DNA of 45,775 bases from Treponema sp. (GTDB taxonomy: Bacteria; Spirochaetota; Spirochaetia; Treponematales; Treponemataceae): the NCBI GenBank assembly GCA_018385395.1, contig JAHBAD010000011.1:1-45775 (forward strand). Reading direction: 5' to 3'. The notes below the pieces were generated by a model. It had not been told where the DNA came from. It did no database searches and saw only the letters and a program-made list of their open reading frames with translations. Shown in pieces: positions 25,986-35,371 of this stretch. Positions within the stretch are counted from its first letter, which is position 1. Each line of letters begins with the position of its first letter. A program made the translations under genes and the position numbers.

Positions 25986-27320
25986 CTATATTTTTTTATA
26001 TATTTTAAAGAAGTATATCATTTCTGCAATGGCGGTAATTATCCAGCTGAAAATATAAAGCAGGAACAATGACGGAATTGTCTTGAAGTATGCGAATACT
26101 GTGTAAATCCAGGCAATTCTGAAAAGACAGGAACCGGCCAGAACGATAATGGATGGAACAAAAGTTTTTCCAAGCCCGCGGTTTGCAGCGATTGTGTTAT
26201 CCATAAAAGAGGCAACCGGAAGCGAAAAGAACATTATGCTAAAGCGAATCATACCCGCTTCAATGACTAAAGGGTCTGTTGTAAAAAGTGCAAAACACTG
26301 GTGGCCAAAAATATACATAAGTGTGCTTTCAACGGCACCAGTTATAAAAGCATAAACATTGGATATAACCATACTTTTTATGATTCTGTCTTTTTTTCCG
26401 GCACCATAATTCTGCCCGATAAATGTGGCACATGCGGTGTAAAAGCCGTTCATTGAGCTGTAAACAATGTTGTCCAGATTTGTGCAGGCGGCAGTTCCTG
26501 CAACCATTATTGCATCAAAGGAATTTACACCCACCTGAATAAAAGTATTTGCAACAGAGAAAATGGCATTCTGGAGCCCTGAAGGAATTCCGATTTTAAG
26601 AATCTTAATGGAAATTTCCCGGTTTAAAGAAAGCTTTCTGAAAGAGAACTTTATGTTTCCTAATCCTTTGAAAAGGGCAGCCATAACAAGAAACGCAGAA
26701 ACGTACTGGGAAATGATGCTGGCAAGTGCTACTCCGGCGCAGGACAGGTTGAATACAATTACGAAAACAAGATTCAGGATTATGTTTATAACGCCTGCAG
26801 TTGTTAAGTAGAATAAAGGTCGCTTTGTGTCTCCTGCAGCGCTTAAAACTGCATTTCCGTAATTAAAAACTGCAACGCCAGGAATTCCCAGCATATAGAT
26901 TTTAAAATAGATGATGGCACCTTCCAGAAGTTCAGGCTTTGTTTTTATTAAAATCAGAATCGGCGTTGCAAAAATGTATCCAATCAGCATTAGGACAAGA
27001 CCAATAATAAGTGAAATGGTGAAAGATGAATGAACGGACTGATCAAGAGATTTCTGAGATTTAGCTCCAAGGTAAAAGGCAACAATTACATTAACGCCGC
27101 CGCCAAGTCCCATTAAAATACCTGTAAACAGAAATAAAACCTGGGCTGTGGAACCAACGGCACCTAAAGCCAAAGGTCCTGCAAATCGTCCCGCTACGGC
27201 AATGTCTGCAATGTTAAATAAAACCTGCAGAATATTTGAGAACATAAGTGGCAGGCTGTAAAAAAATATCCCTTTGGAAAGAGACCCTGTCGTTAAATCT
27301 TTTTCAATTAATTTTGACAT
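25986..27320 (-). CDS. MATE-family efflux transporter
   Basis: 444 residues from the ATG at 27320, with about twelve hydrophobic helices in two homologous halves. Family features include [28 protein letters not shown] and [17 protein letters not shown] in the first half and [26 protein letters not shown] in the second. It exports cationic compounds using a Na or H gradient. A TTG at 27356 would add 12 residues but lies inside the putative promoter. The TATTCT seven bases ahead of the ATG suggests a leaderless message. Confidence 0.93.
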   Translation of the reverse strand: MSKLIEKDLTTGSLSKGIFFYSLPLMFSNILQVLFNIADIAVAGRFAGPLALGAVGSTAQVLFLFTGILMGLGGGVNVIVAFYLGAKSQKSLDQSVHSSFTISLIIGLVLMLIGYIFATPILILIKTKPELLEGAIIYFKIYMLGIPGVAVFNYGNAVLSAAGDTKRPLFYLTTAGVINIILNLVFVIVFNLSCAGVALASIISQYVSAFLVMAALFKGLGNIKFSFRKLSLNREISIKILKIGIPSGLQNAIFSVANTFIQVGVNSFDAIMVAGTAACTNLDNIVYSSMNGFYTACATFIGQNYGAGKKDRIIKSMVISNVYAFITGAVESTLMYIFGHQCFALFTTDPLVIEAGMIRFSIMFFSLPVASFMDNTIAANRGLGKTFVPSIIVLAGSCLFRIAWIYTVFAYFKTIPSLFLLYIFSWIITAIAEMIYFFKIYKKI

Positions 27321-27327
27321 TAGTATG

Positions 27328-27356
27328 AGAATAGTGAAGCGGTGACTTTTGGACAA
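27328..27356 (-). promoter_or_regulatory. Putative leaderless promoter of the MATE gene
   Basis: Minus-strand TTGTCC (27351-27356), 17 bases, TATTCT (27328-27333), then seven bases to the ATG. Transcription would start at or next to the A of the start codon. Confidence 0.45.
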
Positions 27357-27515
27357 CTGGTTTTAAGAACTTCTTTAAGTGATAGAATAAAGTATGAATT
27401 TATAAGGTATTATGCCGTTCCAATTGTTCTGTTCTAGATTCTGATTGCGGTTTTGATAGTAAAAGCGGTGGTTTTGAAAAAAAATAGCTATAATTAGAAA
27501 AATATAGGAATAAAT

Positions 27516-27544
27516 TTGACACAAGCCTTCTTGTTTGTTAATTT
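27516..27544 (+). promoter_or_regulatory. Toxin-antitoxin promoter with overlapping operator palindrome
   Basis: TTGACA (27516-27521), 17 bases, TAATTT (27539-27544). The inverted repeat ACAAG-CCTT-CTTGT (27521-27534) fills the spacer, where a Phd-type antitoxin would block polymerase. The promoter overlaps the first possible ATG (27545), which supports the downstream ATG at 27563 as the antitoxin start. Confidence 0.6.
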
Positions 27545-27562
27545 ATGAATGAGAGGTATTTG

Positions 27563-27874
27563 ATGACAGCAGTTCCTATTTTTGATGTAAAAAACAGGCT
27601 TCCATATTTTATTCATCTGGTGGAAAGCGGAGAAACAGTACAGATTACTCGTCACGGGAAACCGGTTGCACGTCTTGTTTCGGAAGAAGAACTTGTCCAG
27701 AAACAGAAAACTGAAGGTCAGATTTTTATGGATAAGCTGATGGAATGGCGGGAGAAGGCCAGCGACTGGTTGGCTGCCACAACTAATGAAGAAATCGATG
27801 CTATTTTTAATGTTCCAAGAACAATTGAACTCGATGTCCGTCATCCTGAAGATTTTGACTGGGGAGATGAATAA
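27563..27874 (+). CDS. Phd/YefM-family antitoxin
   Basis: 103 residues. The N-terminal DNA-binding fold is clear: AVPIFDVKNRLPYFIHLVESGE followed by VQITRHGKPVARLVS, the typical Phd beta hairpin. The charged C-terminal half (DKLMEWREKASDWLAATTN and IELDVRHPEDFDW) would wrap the toxin. The ATG at 27563 is preceded by GAGAGG six bases away. The stop overlaps the toxin start by one base (TAATG), so the pair is translated together. It should repress its own promoter with the toxin. Confidence 0.88.
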   Translation: MTAVPIFDVKNRLPYFIHLVESGETVQITRHGKPVARLVSEEELVQKQKTEGQIFMDKLMEWREKASDWLAATTNEEIDAIFNVPRTIELDVRHPEDFDWGDE

Positions 27875-28305
27875 TGCAGTCAATCTATTTGCTTGATACA
27901 AATATCGTTTCTGAGATTACAAAGCCTCAACCCAATCCTGCTGTAATAAAAAAAATTCAGGAAACTAAAAATATCTCTACAATTGCCTCTGTCAGTTTTG
28001 AAGAAATGCTTTACGGAGTAAAAAGACTGACGTCTTCAAAAAAGCGGTCTGATCTTTTTTCGTTTTATGTAGATTTCATTCAGGCAAATTATGAAATCAT
28101 TCCTTTTGATATTCACGCAAGCTGGATTCATTCTGATCTTCGTGAACGGCTTGAGGGGAACGGAAGAAAGGCTCCTTTGGCAGATTCAATGATTGCAGCT
28201 ACCGCCATTGCAAATAATCTGGTCCTGGTTACCCGCAATGTAAAAGATTTTGAAGGAATTATGGATAATTCTTCCCTTATGGTTGAAAACTGGTTTGAAG
28301 AATAG
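27874..28305 (+). CDS. vapC: VapC-like PIN-domain toxin
   Basis: 143 residues, an RNase of the PIN fold. Expected metal ligands are Asp8 (LLDTN), Glu43/44 (SFEEMLYG), Asp104 (PLADSMIAATA) and the N/D pair near 122-125 (TRNVKDF). Paired with the upstream Phd-type antitoxin in the standard order. VapC toxins cleave tRNA or rRNA loops; the target here is unknown. Confidence 0.92.
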   Translation: MQSIYLLDTNIVSEITKPQPNPAVIKKIQETKNISTIASVSFEEMLYGVKRLTSSKKRSDLFSFYVDFIQANYEIIPFDIHASWIHSDLRERLEGNGRKAPLADSMIAATAIANNLVLVTRNVKDFEGIMDNSSLMVENWFEE

Positions 28306-28313
28306 GAAATAAA

Positions 28314-28343
28314 AAACGCCGTCCCCAATGGGACGGCGTTCCT
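28314..28343 (-). terminator. Terminator between vapC and htpG
   Basis: An 11-bp stem AACGCCGTCCC/GGGACGGCGTT with a CAAT loop. On the minus strand it is followed by a T-rich run, so it terminates htpG. It can also stop plus-strand readthrough from vapC, though no T-run follows on that strand. Confidence 0.75.
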
Positions 28344-28398
28344 GCCTGCGAGCTACCGCTGGTGTACCTTCTGCACCGTTTCGCTACCGCAGGGGGTC

Positions 28399-30384
28399 CT
28401 ATTTACTCAAAAGGTTGTTCATAGCCTTAACGAATGTTGCAGGTTCTCTAAGGTTCATGCCTGCAATAAGCATTGCCTGGTCCAGAAGAACTTCGGCAAC
28501 GTCTGCAGCGTTTGAATCATCGTCCTTGAGTTTTGAAACAATCGGATGGTCAGCATTAACTTCAAGAATTGGTTTAAGGTCAGGAGCATCCTGTCCCATA
28601 GCGCGCATCATCTGCATCATCTGGTAACCAGGATCGTTTTCATCAATCACGATACAAGACGGGTTTTCTGCAGTAAGTGTTTTAGAAAGTTTTACTTCCT
28701 TAACGCGTTCACCAAGAACATTCTTGATTTTTACAAGTGTTGCACCGAATTCCTGTTCTTTCTTTTCTGTTTCTTCCTTGTTGATTCCAAGGTCTTCGTC
28801 GCTTCCTGAACGGTTTACAGCTTTAAGTTCAAAGTCCTTGTATTTGCCTACAGTTGGCATAACAACATCATCAATGTCGTCACACATAATCAGAACTTCG
28901 AAGCCTTTTGCAACGTAAGCTTTAAGAAGTGGATTCTGGCGCAGATTGTTTTCGTCGCTTCCTGAAATATAGTAGATGGCTTTCTGTTCTGGCTTCATGC
29001 GCTGAACATAATCTGCAAAGCTTGTGTAGTTGTCGTCGCCTGTTCCTGAAGCATCAGTTGATTTGAAGCGTACGATTTCTGAGATTTCTTCTTTGTTTTC
29101 CCAGTCGCCGTAGAGACCTTCTTTCATCGGGCGGTTGTAGTTCTTTACGAACTTGTTCCATTTTTCAACTTTTGCTTTTTCGTCATCTGTAAGAGTTTTT
29201 GCAGTTCCGTCGTCGTTCTTTGCGTTTTTAAGCTTGTCTGCGGCTTCTCCCATTTTCTTGAATTCAGAAAGGAGTTTTTTTACAGACTGTTTTTTGATTG
29301 TTTCAAGAATTCTGTTCTGCTGAAGAATTTCACGGCTTACGTTCAGAGGAAGATCTTCTGAGTCGATGATACCGCGAACAAAGCGCAGGTAGGCTGGAAG
29401 AAGTTCACGGTCATCGTCTGTAATGAATACGCGTTTTACGTAAAGTTTTACGCCGCTTTTGTAATCGGCCTGGTACATGTCAAATGGAGCCATTTGTGGA
29501 ATAAAGAACAGAGTTGTGTATTCCTGTGTTCCTTCTGCATGTGTGTGCACGTAGTGCAGAGGATCCTGTCCGTCGTGTCCGATTGTCTTGTAGAATTCGT
29601 TGTAGTCTTCGGCTTTAAGTTCACTCTTAGATTTTTTCCAGAGTGCTGAAGCAGAGTTTACCTGGTCTACTTTGTTTTCTGTAGATTCAACTTCGCCTTT
29701 GTCGTTGTATTTTTTTGCTTCGTAATGCAGGTAGATTGGGAATGCAATGTGGTCTGAATATTTTTTGATCAGTTCTTCAATCTTCCATCTTGAAGCATAT
29801 TCTTTTGATTCGTCATTCAGGTGGATTTCGATTGCTGAACCTGTAAGTTCAGGTTTGTCAAAACCGTATTGTTTTGCTTTTACTGAGTCAGCTGCAACTT
29901 CGTCAATTTCGTAAGAGTTTGTACCGTCAGATGACCAGTGCATGATTTTTCCGTCACCGGCAGCTTTACGTGTATAAACGTCGATTTTTTTTGCGGCCAT
30001 GAAAGCTGAGTAGAAACCAACACCGAACTGACCGATAAGGTTAGAGTTCTTGCTTGCGTCGGCAGTAAGCTGTTCCATGAAAGCTTTTGTTCCTGAACGT
30101 GCGATTGTACCCAGGTTGTTGTTCAGGTCGTCTTCGCTCATACCGATTCCGGAATCCTGAACTGTGAGCACGGCGTCCTTTTCGTCAAAAGTGATGTCCA
30201 GACGTGGTTCAAATTTAATGTTCTTGAAAGCATCGTCTGAAACAGTCAGATATTTAAGTTTGTCCAGAGCATCTGATCCGTTGGAAACAATTTCGCGCAG
30301 GAAGATGTCTTTGTTTGAATAAAGTGAATGAATAAGAAGTTTAAGAAGCTGGTTTACTTCTGTTTGAAATTCGTGTTTTGCCAT
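28399..30384 (-). CDS. htpG: Hsp90-family chaperone HtpG
   Basis: 661 residues. ATP-dependent cytoplasmic chaperone. The GHKL ATPase domain shows REIVSNGSDALDK, DSGIGMS and IGQFGVGFYSAF. The middle domain carries LPLNVSREILQQNR with the conserved catalytic Arg region, and the C-terminal dimerisation domain is present. Internal Lys-rich loop around residues 400-420 (KNAKNDDGTAKTLTDDEKAKVEKW) is typical of spirochaete homologues. Divergent from the outer-membrane patatin gene. Confidence 0.97.
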   Translation of the reverse strand: MAKHEFQTEVNQLLKLLIHSLYSNKDIFLREIVSNGSDALDKLKYLTVSDDAFKNIKFEPRLDITFDEKDAVLTVQDSGIGMSEDDLNNNLGTIARSGTKAFMEQLTADASKNSNLIGQFGVGFYSAFMAAKKIDVYTRKAAGDGKIMHWSSDGTNSYEIDEVAADSVKAKQYGFDKPELTGSAIEIHLNDESKEYASRWKIEELIKKYSDHIAFPIYLHYEAKKYNDKGEVESTENKVDQVNSASALWKKSKSELKAEDYNEFYKTIGHDGQDPLHYVHTHAEGTQEYTTLFFIPQMAPFDMYQADYKSGVKLYVKRVFITDDDRELLPAYLRFVRGIIDSEDLPLNVSREILQQNRILETIKKQSVKKLLSEFKKMGEAADKLKNAKNDDGTAKTLTDDEKAKVEKWNKFVKNYNRPMKEGLYGDWENKEEISEIVRFKSTDASGTGDDNYTSFADYVQRMKPEQKAIYYISGSDENNLRQNPLLKAYVAKGFEVLIMCDDIDDVVMPTVGKYKDFELKAVNRSGSDEDLGINKEETEKKEQEFGATLVKIKNVLGERVKEVKLSKTLTAENPSCIVIDENDPGYQMMQMMRAMGQDAPDLKPILEVNADHPIVSKLKDDDSNAADVAEVLLDQAMLIAGMNLREPATFVKAMNNLLSK

Positions 30385-30474
30385 TAAATAGCCTCTGAAT
30401 TTTTATAGTATTTCTTTAAAAAATAATAAAATTTTTGAAAAACGGCAAATAAAAAAATCAAGGAAGTAAAAACA

Positions 30475-30495
30475 TGCTATAATTTAAAAAAAGGA
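30475..30495 (+). promoter_or_regulatory. Extended -10 promoter of the patatin-barrel gene
   Basis: TGCTATAAT (30475-30483), an extended -10, followed by AAAAAAAGGA as the ribosome-binding site ahead of the ATG at 30502. No good -35 is visible, as expected for an extended -10. Confidence 0.5.
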
Positions 30496-30501
30496 ATTTG
30501 T

Positions 30502-32481
30502 ATGTTAAAAAAGTTTATTTCCGGTTTGCTTTTTTTTGTTTTTTCATTTTTGATTTTTGCGTCTCCAAAGACTTCTGTAATTGAAAGTGATATTTTTGAC
30601 CAGGATTTGCCTGTGTATGTAGGCCGTGAAAAACTGAACAAAAGGCTGGAATCTGTTCGTAAAGAACGGGAACCACTGGTACTTGTTCTTGCTGGCGGTT
30701 CAGCCCGTGCTTACGCACACATCGGAGTGCTCCGCGTTCTGGAACAGAACAATATTAAGCCTGATGTAATTGTTGCAAACAGTATGGGCGCCATAATCGG
30801 TATGCTTTATTCTGCCGGTTTCAGCCCTGATGATATCGAATACCTTATTACAAATCTGGATATCAATTCTTTCTTTGATCTGGTTTTTCCTTTACGTGGC
30901 GGTGCTTTGAACCAGCGTTATTTCCGCGATGTTCTTATGCGTTTGTTTCCAGGTAAAAGATTTAATCTGGAAGACTGTATCATTCCTGTCGTAATTCCTT
31001 GTGAAGATTTGATTTCTAAACGGATTATTTATTTTTCAAGCGGTGATTTTGGAACGATAATGACCGCAGCCTTTTCTATGGTTTTTACTATGGAACCTGT
31101 AGATTATGTAATTGACGACGGTGAGAATAAGTATCGCGTAAAACTTACAGATGCCGGAACTGTAGATATCGGGCAGCTTAGTATTGCCATGGAGCTTTCG
31201 GATAATGTTCTTTTGTCCACAGCTTTTTACACTCCGGAAGTAAACCTTAATAACATAATTGTTGTTTTGAACAGAACCTTTGCAATAGGTAAAGAACGGG
31301 TAACAGTCCGACAGATTCATGAAAATAATATTCCGTACATTCGTAATGAAGTTGAAAATTTTTCTTTCATGGATTTCAGCCAGATAGATAAAATTATTCG
31401 TGTGGGTGAAAAAAGTACAGAAGATTTTCTTAAAAATAATCCGGCACCGTTAAGCGGGGGATTCGATTTTACTGATTCTGAGTTTACAGCTATCAGGGAA
31501 ATGCGAAAGCAGTCTGTTCAAAAAACTCTTATGAGTCTGGATTATGGGGACAGACCTGTTTCCAATGAATTTTATGCAGGCGTAAAAATTCGCCCGAATA
31601 TTCCGTTTATGGATGCTCCGCTTTTTGATCTGAATGAAAATTTTTCAGCGGGGGTTTATGGTTTTGCGGATTTTGGAAAAGTGTATCTGCGTGGCGGTGG
31701 TTTTGCAGGCGGAAAGAATTTTGGTTGTGACGTTACATTAAAAAGAAATAATGATGCAGGCTTCGGATTCCTTACAATGGGACAGGTTTTTATGGATTAT
31801 GAAAAAAATCCAGCCTGGTATGCAGGTCAGGAAATTTCATTCAAGCAGTATTTCTTTCCAGGGTTTTATATAAAGCCTTTTGTTACGGCTGAGCTTTCTT
31901 CATATGATTTGTTCTGCAAGTCAGGCTTTGATGCTGCATATAATGGAAAAAGTTTTCAGATCAGGGCAGTTCCTTACGGATATTATTTTCAGAATGTGAA
32001 AAACTTTGGAGCTGGTGATGAAAAATTCTCTGATAGCCTTGGTTTTGGCGGAAATGCAAAAATCAATATTACTGCAATTCCTTTATTTGGATTCAGCTAT
32101 AGCGATACACTAAAAGTTCAGAAAAACAGCAAAGGGGTTTCTTTGGTTCAAAAAGATTCCTGGCGTGGAAATCTTCAGAATGTAAATGAGAATGTAAACG
32201 GTTTTATAAATCTTATGCAGGGTGAAATGTTCTTTTATAAAACAGATATGAGTATTTCTTTTATGGAATCTTTTCTTCTGGAAAAAACAAAAGCCGGTGC
32301 CTATTGTGATATGGTTTTGACTGAAAAATCAGATAAAGGAATTCCTGTTGCCACAGGTGCCTTCGCAGAAGCACAGTTTGCATTTATGGGATTGTATAAA
32401 ATGAGTTTTATGGGTTACGCTGGATGGGATTTTTCGACAATGGAACCTTCCTTTGGTTTTTCCCTTAAAGAAAGCTGGTAG
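30502..32481 (+). CDS. Outer-membrane patatin-like protein with C-terminal beta-barrel
   Basis: 659 residues. A signal peptide (FISGLLFFVFSFLIFAS) leads to a patatin domain (about 55-310): VLAGGSARAYAHIGVLRVL, then VANSMGAIIG, where Ser is conserved but the first Gly of GxSxG is Asn-Ser preceded by Ala, and a distal KLTDAGTVD in place of DGG. The remaining 340 residues have alternating aromatic/hydrophobic strands typical of a surface-antigen (BamA-like) barrel, as in PlpD-type autotransporters. The substitutions around the oxyanion loop (canonical GGGxRG) make activity uncertain. Fold and location are well supported; activity is not. Confidence 0.82.
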   Translation: MLKKFISGLLFFVFSFLIFASPKTSVIESDIFDQDLPVYVGREKLNKRLESVRKEREPLVLVLAGGSARAYAHIGVLRVLEQNNIKPDVIVANSMGAIIGMLYSAGFSPDDIEYLITNLDINSFFDLVFPLRGGALNQRYFRDVLMRLFPGKRFNLEDCIIPVVIPCEDLISKRIIYFSSGDFGTIMTAAFSMVFTMEPVDYVIDDGENKYRVKLTDAGTVDIGQLSIAMELSDNVLLSTAFYTPEVNLNNIIVVLNRTFAIGKERVTVRQIHENNIPYIRNEVENFSFMDFSQIDKIIRVGEKSTEDFLKNNPAPLSGGFDFTDSEFTAIREMRKQSVQKTLMSLDYGDRPVSNEFYAGVKIRPNIPFMDAPLFDLNENFSAGVYGFADFGKVYLRGGGFAGGKNFGCDVTLKRNNDAGFGFLTMGQVFMDYEKNPAWYAGQEISFKQYFFPGFYIKPFVTAELSSYDLFCKSGFDAAYNGKSFQIRAVPYGYYFQNVKNFGAGDEKFSDSLGFGGNAKINITAIPLFGFSYSDTLKVQKNSKGVSLVQKDSWRGNLQNVNENVNGFINLMQGEMFFYKTDMSISFMESFLLEKTKAGAYCDMVLTEKSDKGIPVATGAFAEAQFAFMGLYKMSFMGYAGWDFSTMEPSFGFSLKESW

Positions 32482-32500
32482 AAATGATATAATCAAATTA
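32465..32500 (+). promoter_or_regulatory. Putative leaderless promoter of the ABC ATPase gene
   Basis: TTAAAG (32465-32470), 17 bases, TATAAT (32488-32493), then six bases to the ATG at 32500. No Shine-Dalgarno is present, so the transcript could start at the initiation codon. Confidence 0.45.
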
Positions 32501-33591
32501 TGACCATCATTTTAAAGAACCTGACAAAACGTTTCCCAGGCCGAGGAAAAGATAAAACCGAAGTAACTGCTGTTGATGATTTTGATTTTGAAATTCCTGA
32601 CGGAAAATTAATAGCACTTCTGGGGCCCAGCGGATGCGGAAAATCGACAACCCTTTACATGATTGCAGGACTTCTTGAACCTACAGAAGGAAAAATCTTT
32701 TTTGGTGAAAATGATGTGACAAAGCTTCCCACAGAAAACCGCGGGGTTGGACTTGTGTTCCAGAATTATGCCTTATATCCCCATCTTTCTGTAGCACAGA
32801 ATATTGCTTTTCCTCTGGAAAACTTAAAAGGAAAAGAAAAACTTTCAAAAGAAGAAATTAAGAACAGAGTAGAAGAAGCTGCCCGTGTTGTTCAGATTGA
32901 AAAATTTCTTGAACGAAAGCCAAAGGAACTTTCAGGCGGCCAGCAGCAGCGCGTTGCAATTGCCCGTGCACTTGTAAAACGCCCGCCGGTGCTGCTGCTT
33001 GATGAACCGCTTTCAAACCTGGACGCACGTCTCCGCCTGCAGACACGGGAAGAACTTCGCCGCATTCAAAAGGAAACAGGAATCACTACAATTTTTGTTA
33101 CTCATGACCAGGACGAAGCAATGAGCATTTCAGACATGATTGTTGTGATGAAAGACGGCGCTGTTCAGCAGGTAGGTAAGCCTCAGGAAGTTTATGATAA
33201 TCCTGCAAATCTTTTCGTTGCAAAATTCCTTGGAACACCACCGGTAAATGTTATGCGTTCAGGACACGACGGAAAAAAATGTTTCATGGCAGTAAGACCT
33301 GAAGGAATGATAATTGAAAATGGACAATTGACAATGGATAATTGCATTGATGAAAATGGTCTGTTGTTTGGGAATGATGGAAAAATTAAGTTTGTAAAAC
33401 TTTTTCTGGAACGTGTTGAAACTCAGGGTCGAGACACAACACTTCTTTTAAAACATCCGGACTCTGAAAGCGGTATTATCCGTGCCATTGTTGATTCAGA
33501 TGATGCAAAAAATCTTACGCCTGGAGAAATAACTTTGGGCTTAAAAGAAAATAAAGTTTACTGGTTCAGCGAAGAGGGAGAAAGACTTTAA
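32500..33591 (+). CDS. Sugar ABC transporter ATP-binding protein (UgpC/MalK type)
   Basis: 363 residues. Walker [10 protein letters not shown] (Lys48), Q-loop [11 protein letters not shown], signature [15 protein letters not shown], Walker [12 protein letters not shown] and switch [10 protein letters not shown]. The C-terminal OB-type regulatory region starts near residue 240 ([11 protein letters not shown]) and contains an odd stretch [17 protein letters not shown] in place of the usual family loop. It energises the two permeases at 34475 and 37548. First gene of the split sugar transporter locus. Confidence 0.95.
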   Translation: MTIILKNLTKRFPGRGKDKTEVTAVDDFDFEIPDGKLIALLGPSGCGKSTTLYMIAGLLEPTEGKIFFGENDVTKLPTENRGVGLVFQNYALYPHLSVAQNIAFPLENLKGKEKLSKEEIKNRVEEAARVVQIEKFLERKPKELSGGQQQRVAIARALVKRPPVLLLDEPLSNLDARLRLQTREELRRIQKETGITTIFVTHDQDEAMSISDMIVVMKDGAVQQVGKPQEVYDNPANLFVAKFLGTPPVNVMRSGHDGKKCFMAVRPEGMIIENGQLTMDNCIDENGLLFGNDGKIKFVKLFLERVETQGRDTTLLLKHPDSESGIIRAIVDSDDAKNLTPGEITLGLKENKVYWFSEEGERL

Positions 33592-33594
33592 TCC

Positions 33595-34455
33595 ATGAAA
33601 AAGCTTTGCCAGAAATTTTGTACAGCTTCTTTGTTTATTTCATTCATTTTTGTTATTCCGATGCTTTCTTCCTGTAAAGGAAAAATTATAGAGTCCGAAC
33701 AGACGACACAGCCTGTAACTGAAGAAACCGGTTTTGAAATTCCTGAACACATAGATTTGCTCGAAGAGCAGCTTTTGCCTTCTGTTGTCCTTTCGCCAAA
33801 TGCGGGACTTAACCTTCTTGGACGCGACAAACAGATGCACAAAATGAAATCTATTTCCTGTGGAAACGCTTTTGAAACTGTTCAGTTGAATGGTGCTGTC
33901 ATAACTTTGAATCTTTATGATGAAAAAGAAAATGTAGAAACTTATGTTCACGCCGTTTCAGAAAATGTTGATTTCTGGATTTATAAAAATTATGTGGCAG
34001 AGAATGCACTTCCTGCAATTATTATAGAAGAAACTGCAGGTTTTAAGTTCGGACAGATTGTTGCACTTGGGCTTGATAAAGTCGAAGCGGATGATTCTGG
34101 CGAGGAAGATAAAACAAAGGCTCTGGTTTATTACTTTGACAAAAAGCAGGACAAAGTCTGCAGTATTTTGATGGATCAAGCTAAAGTGAGTACCTGTAAA
34201 GATGATGTTGAAATGGCGGCTATAATCGAAAAGCTTCGCGTAACGGCAAGGGCAACTCCGCGAAACGAACTTTTTCTGCGTGCGGAAAAACTGAATGCGA
34301 GCCCGGCCATGAAAAAAGTCCTGGAAGGCGAGAAGACCGAAAAACTTTCCTACGATTATCAGGAAGTTTTAAAAAGTATGCCGGGCTCACGCTACATCGT
34401 AAACGTTGGTGAACTTAATACTGTAGATCAAAGTAAAGATCCGTTTAAAGACTAG
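33595..34455 (+). CDS. Lipoprotein of unknown function in the sugar ABC operon
   Basis: 286 residues with a lipoprotein signal ending LSSC (Cys27). The mature protein has no domain I recognise; it has KMKSISCGNAFETVQLNG near 85 and several acidic stretches. It starts three bases after the ATPase stop and ends 19 bases before the first permease, so it belongs to the transporter transcript. A periplasmic accessory of the uptake system is an inference from position. Confidence 0.75.
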   Translation: MKKLCQKFCTASLFISFIFVIPMLSSCKGKIIESEQTTQPVTEETGFEIPEHIDLLEEQLLPSVVLSPNAGLNLLGRDKQMHKMKSISCGNAFETVQLNGAVITLNLYDEKENVETYVHAVSENVDFWIYKNYVAENALPAIIIEETAGFKFGQIVALGLDKVEADDSGEEDKTKALVYYFDKKQDKVCSILMDQAKVSTCKDDVEMAAIIEKLRVTARATPRNELFLRAEKLNASPAMKKVLEGEKTEKLSYDYQEVLKSMPGSRYIVNVGELNTVDQSKDPFKD

Positions 34456-34474
34456 AAGGTTCAAGGAGAAATTC

Positions 34475-35371
34475 ATGCTTGATAAAAATAATCCCAAAGG
34501 CTGGCTTTATCTTATTCCCGCATTTTTATTCATGGCAGTGTTCATGATTTATCCGCTTTTTGACGTTTTTGTTTATTCCTTTGAAGAAGGTTACAATTTT
34601 GCAAGCCAGAGTTTTTTCGGAACAGGCCTTTACAACTACAAGTACGTTCTCCACGATCCGTATTTTCTTAAAGCCGTAAAAAATACATTTATTCTTGTAA
34701 TTATTACAGTGCCGGTTTCTACAGGCCTTTCACTTCTCATTGCTCTGGGGCTTAGTTCCATTCCAAAACTTAAGGAAACTTTTCAGACAATTTACTTTCT
34801 GCCTTACGTTACAAACACACTTGCCGTTGGACTTGTATTCATGATTCTTTTCAAGAAGACAGCATACAGTGACGGCCTTGTAAATATGATCATTCATCTG
34901 TTTGGCGGAAAGGGAGTTGATTTTATAGACGGACCTTACTGGGCAAAAATGTTCGTGCTTTGTTTTTACACTGTGTGGATTGTAATGCCTTTTAAAATTC
35001 TGATTCTAACTTCGGCTTTGGCAAGTGTGAATCCGCAGTATTACCAGGCAGCCCGCGTAGACGGTACAAGCCGCAGCCGCATGTTCTGGCGCATCACACT
35101 TCCTATGATTTCTCCGTCAGTTTCCTATCTGATTATTACAGGCTTCATCGGGGCATTCAAAGCTTATGCCGATGCCGTTGCGCTCTTTGGCACAAATCTG
35201 AATGCGGCAGAAATGAATACAATCGTTGGTTACATTTACGATATGCTCTACGGAAATTCCGGAGGTTATCCAAGTTATGCGTCTGCAGCAGCAATCATTC
35301 TTTTTGCCATTGTCCTGACAATTACAGTAATCAATCTGATGGTGAGCCGGAAGAAGACTTTCTACGCCTGA
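34475..35371 (+). CDS. Sugar ABC transporter permease (MalF/UgpA type)
   Basis: 298 residues with six membrane helices. The coupling-helix EAA motif is visible as YYQAARVDGTSRSRMFWRITLPMISPS. It pairs with the permease at 37548. The start follows AAGGAG at good spacing. The last 41 bases overlap, tail to tail, the 3' end of the SulP gene on the other strand, which lies between the two permease genes. Confidence 0.93.
   Translation: MLDKNNPKGWLYLIPAFLFMAVFMIYPLFDVFVYSFEEGYNFASQSFFGTGLYNYKYVLHDPYFLKAVKNTFILVIITVPVSTGLSLLIALGLSSIPKLKETFQTIYFLPYVTNTLAVGLVFMILFKKTAYSDGLVNMIIHLFGGKGVDFIDGPYWAKMFVLCFYTVWIVMPFKILILTSALASVNPQYYQAARVDGTSRSRMFWRITLPMISPSVSYLIITGFIGAFKAYADAVALFGTNLNAAEMNTIVGYIYDMLYGNSGGYPSYASAAAIILFAIVLTITVINLMVSRKKTFYA

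Noticed and set aside
33300..33350. Small inserted repeat in the ABC ATPase ([16 protein letters not shown])
   Set aside because: The CAATTGACAATGGATAATTG-type sequence looks repetitive, but with a single copy in the window I cannot show it is an insertion.
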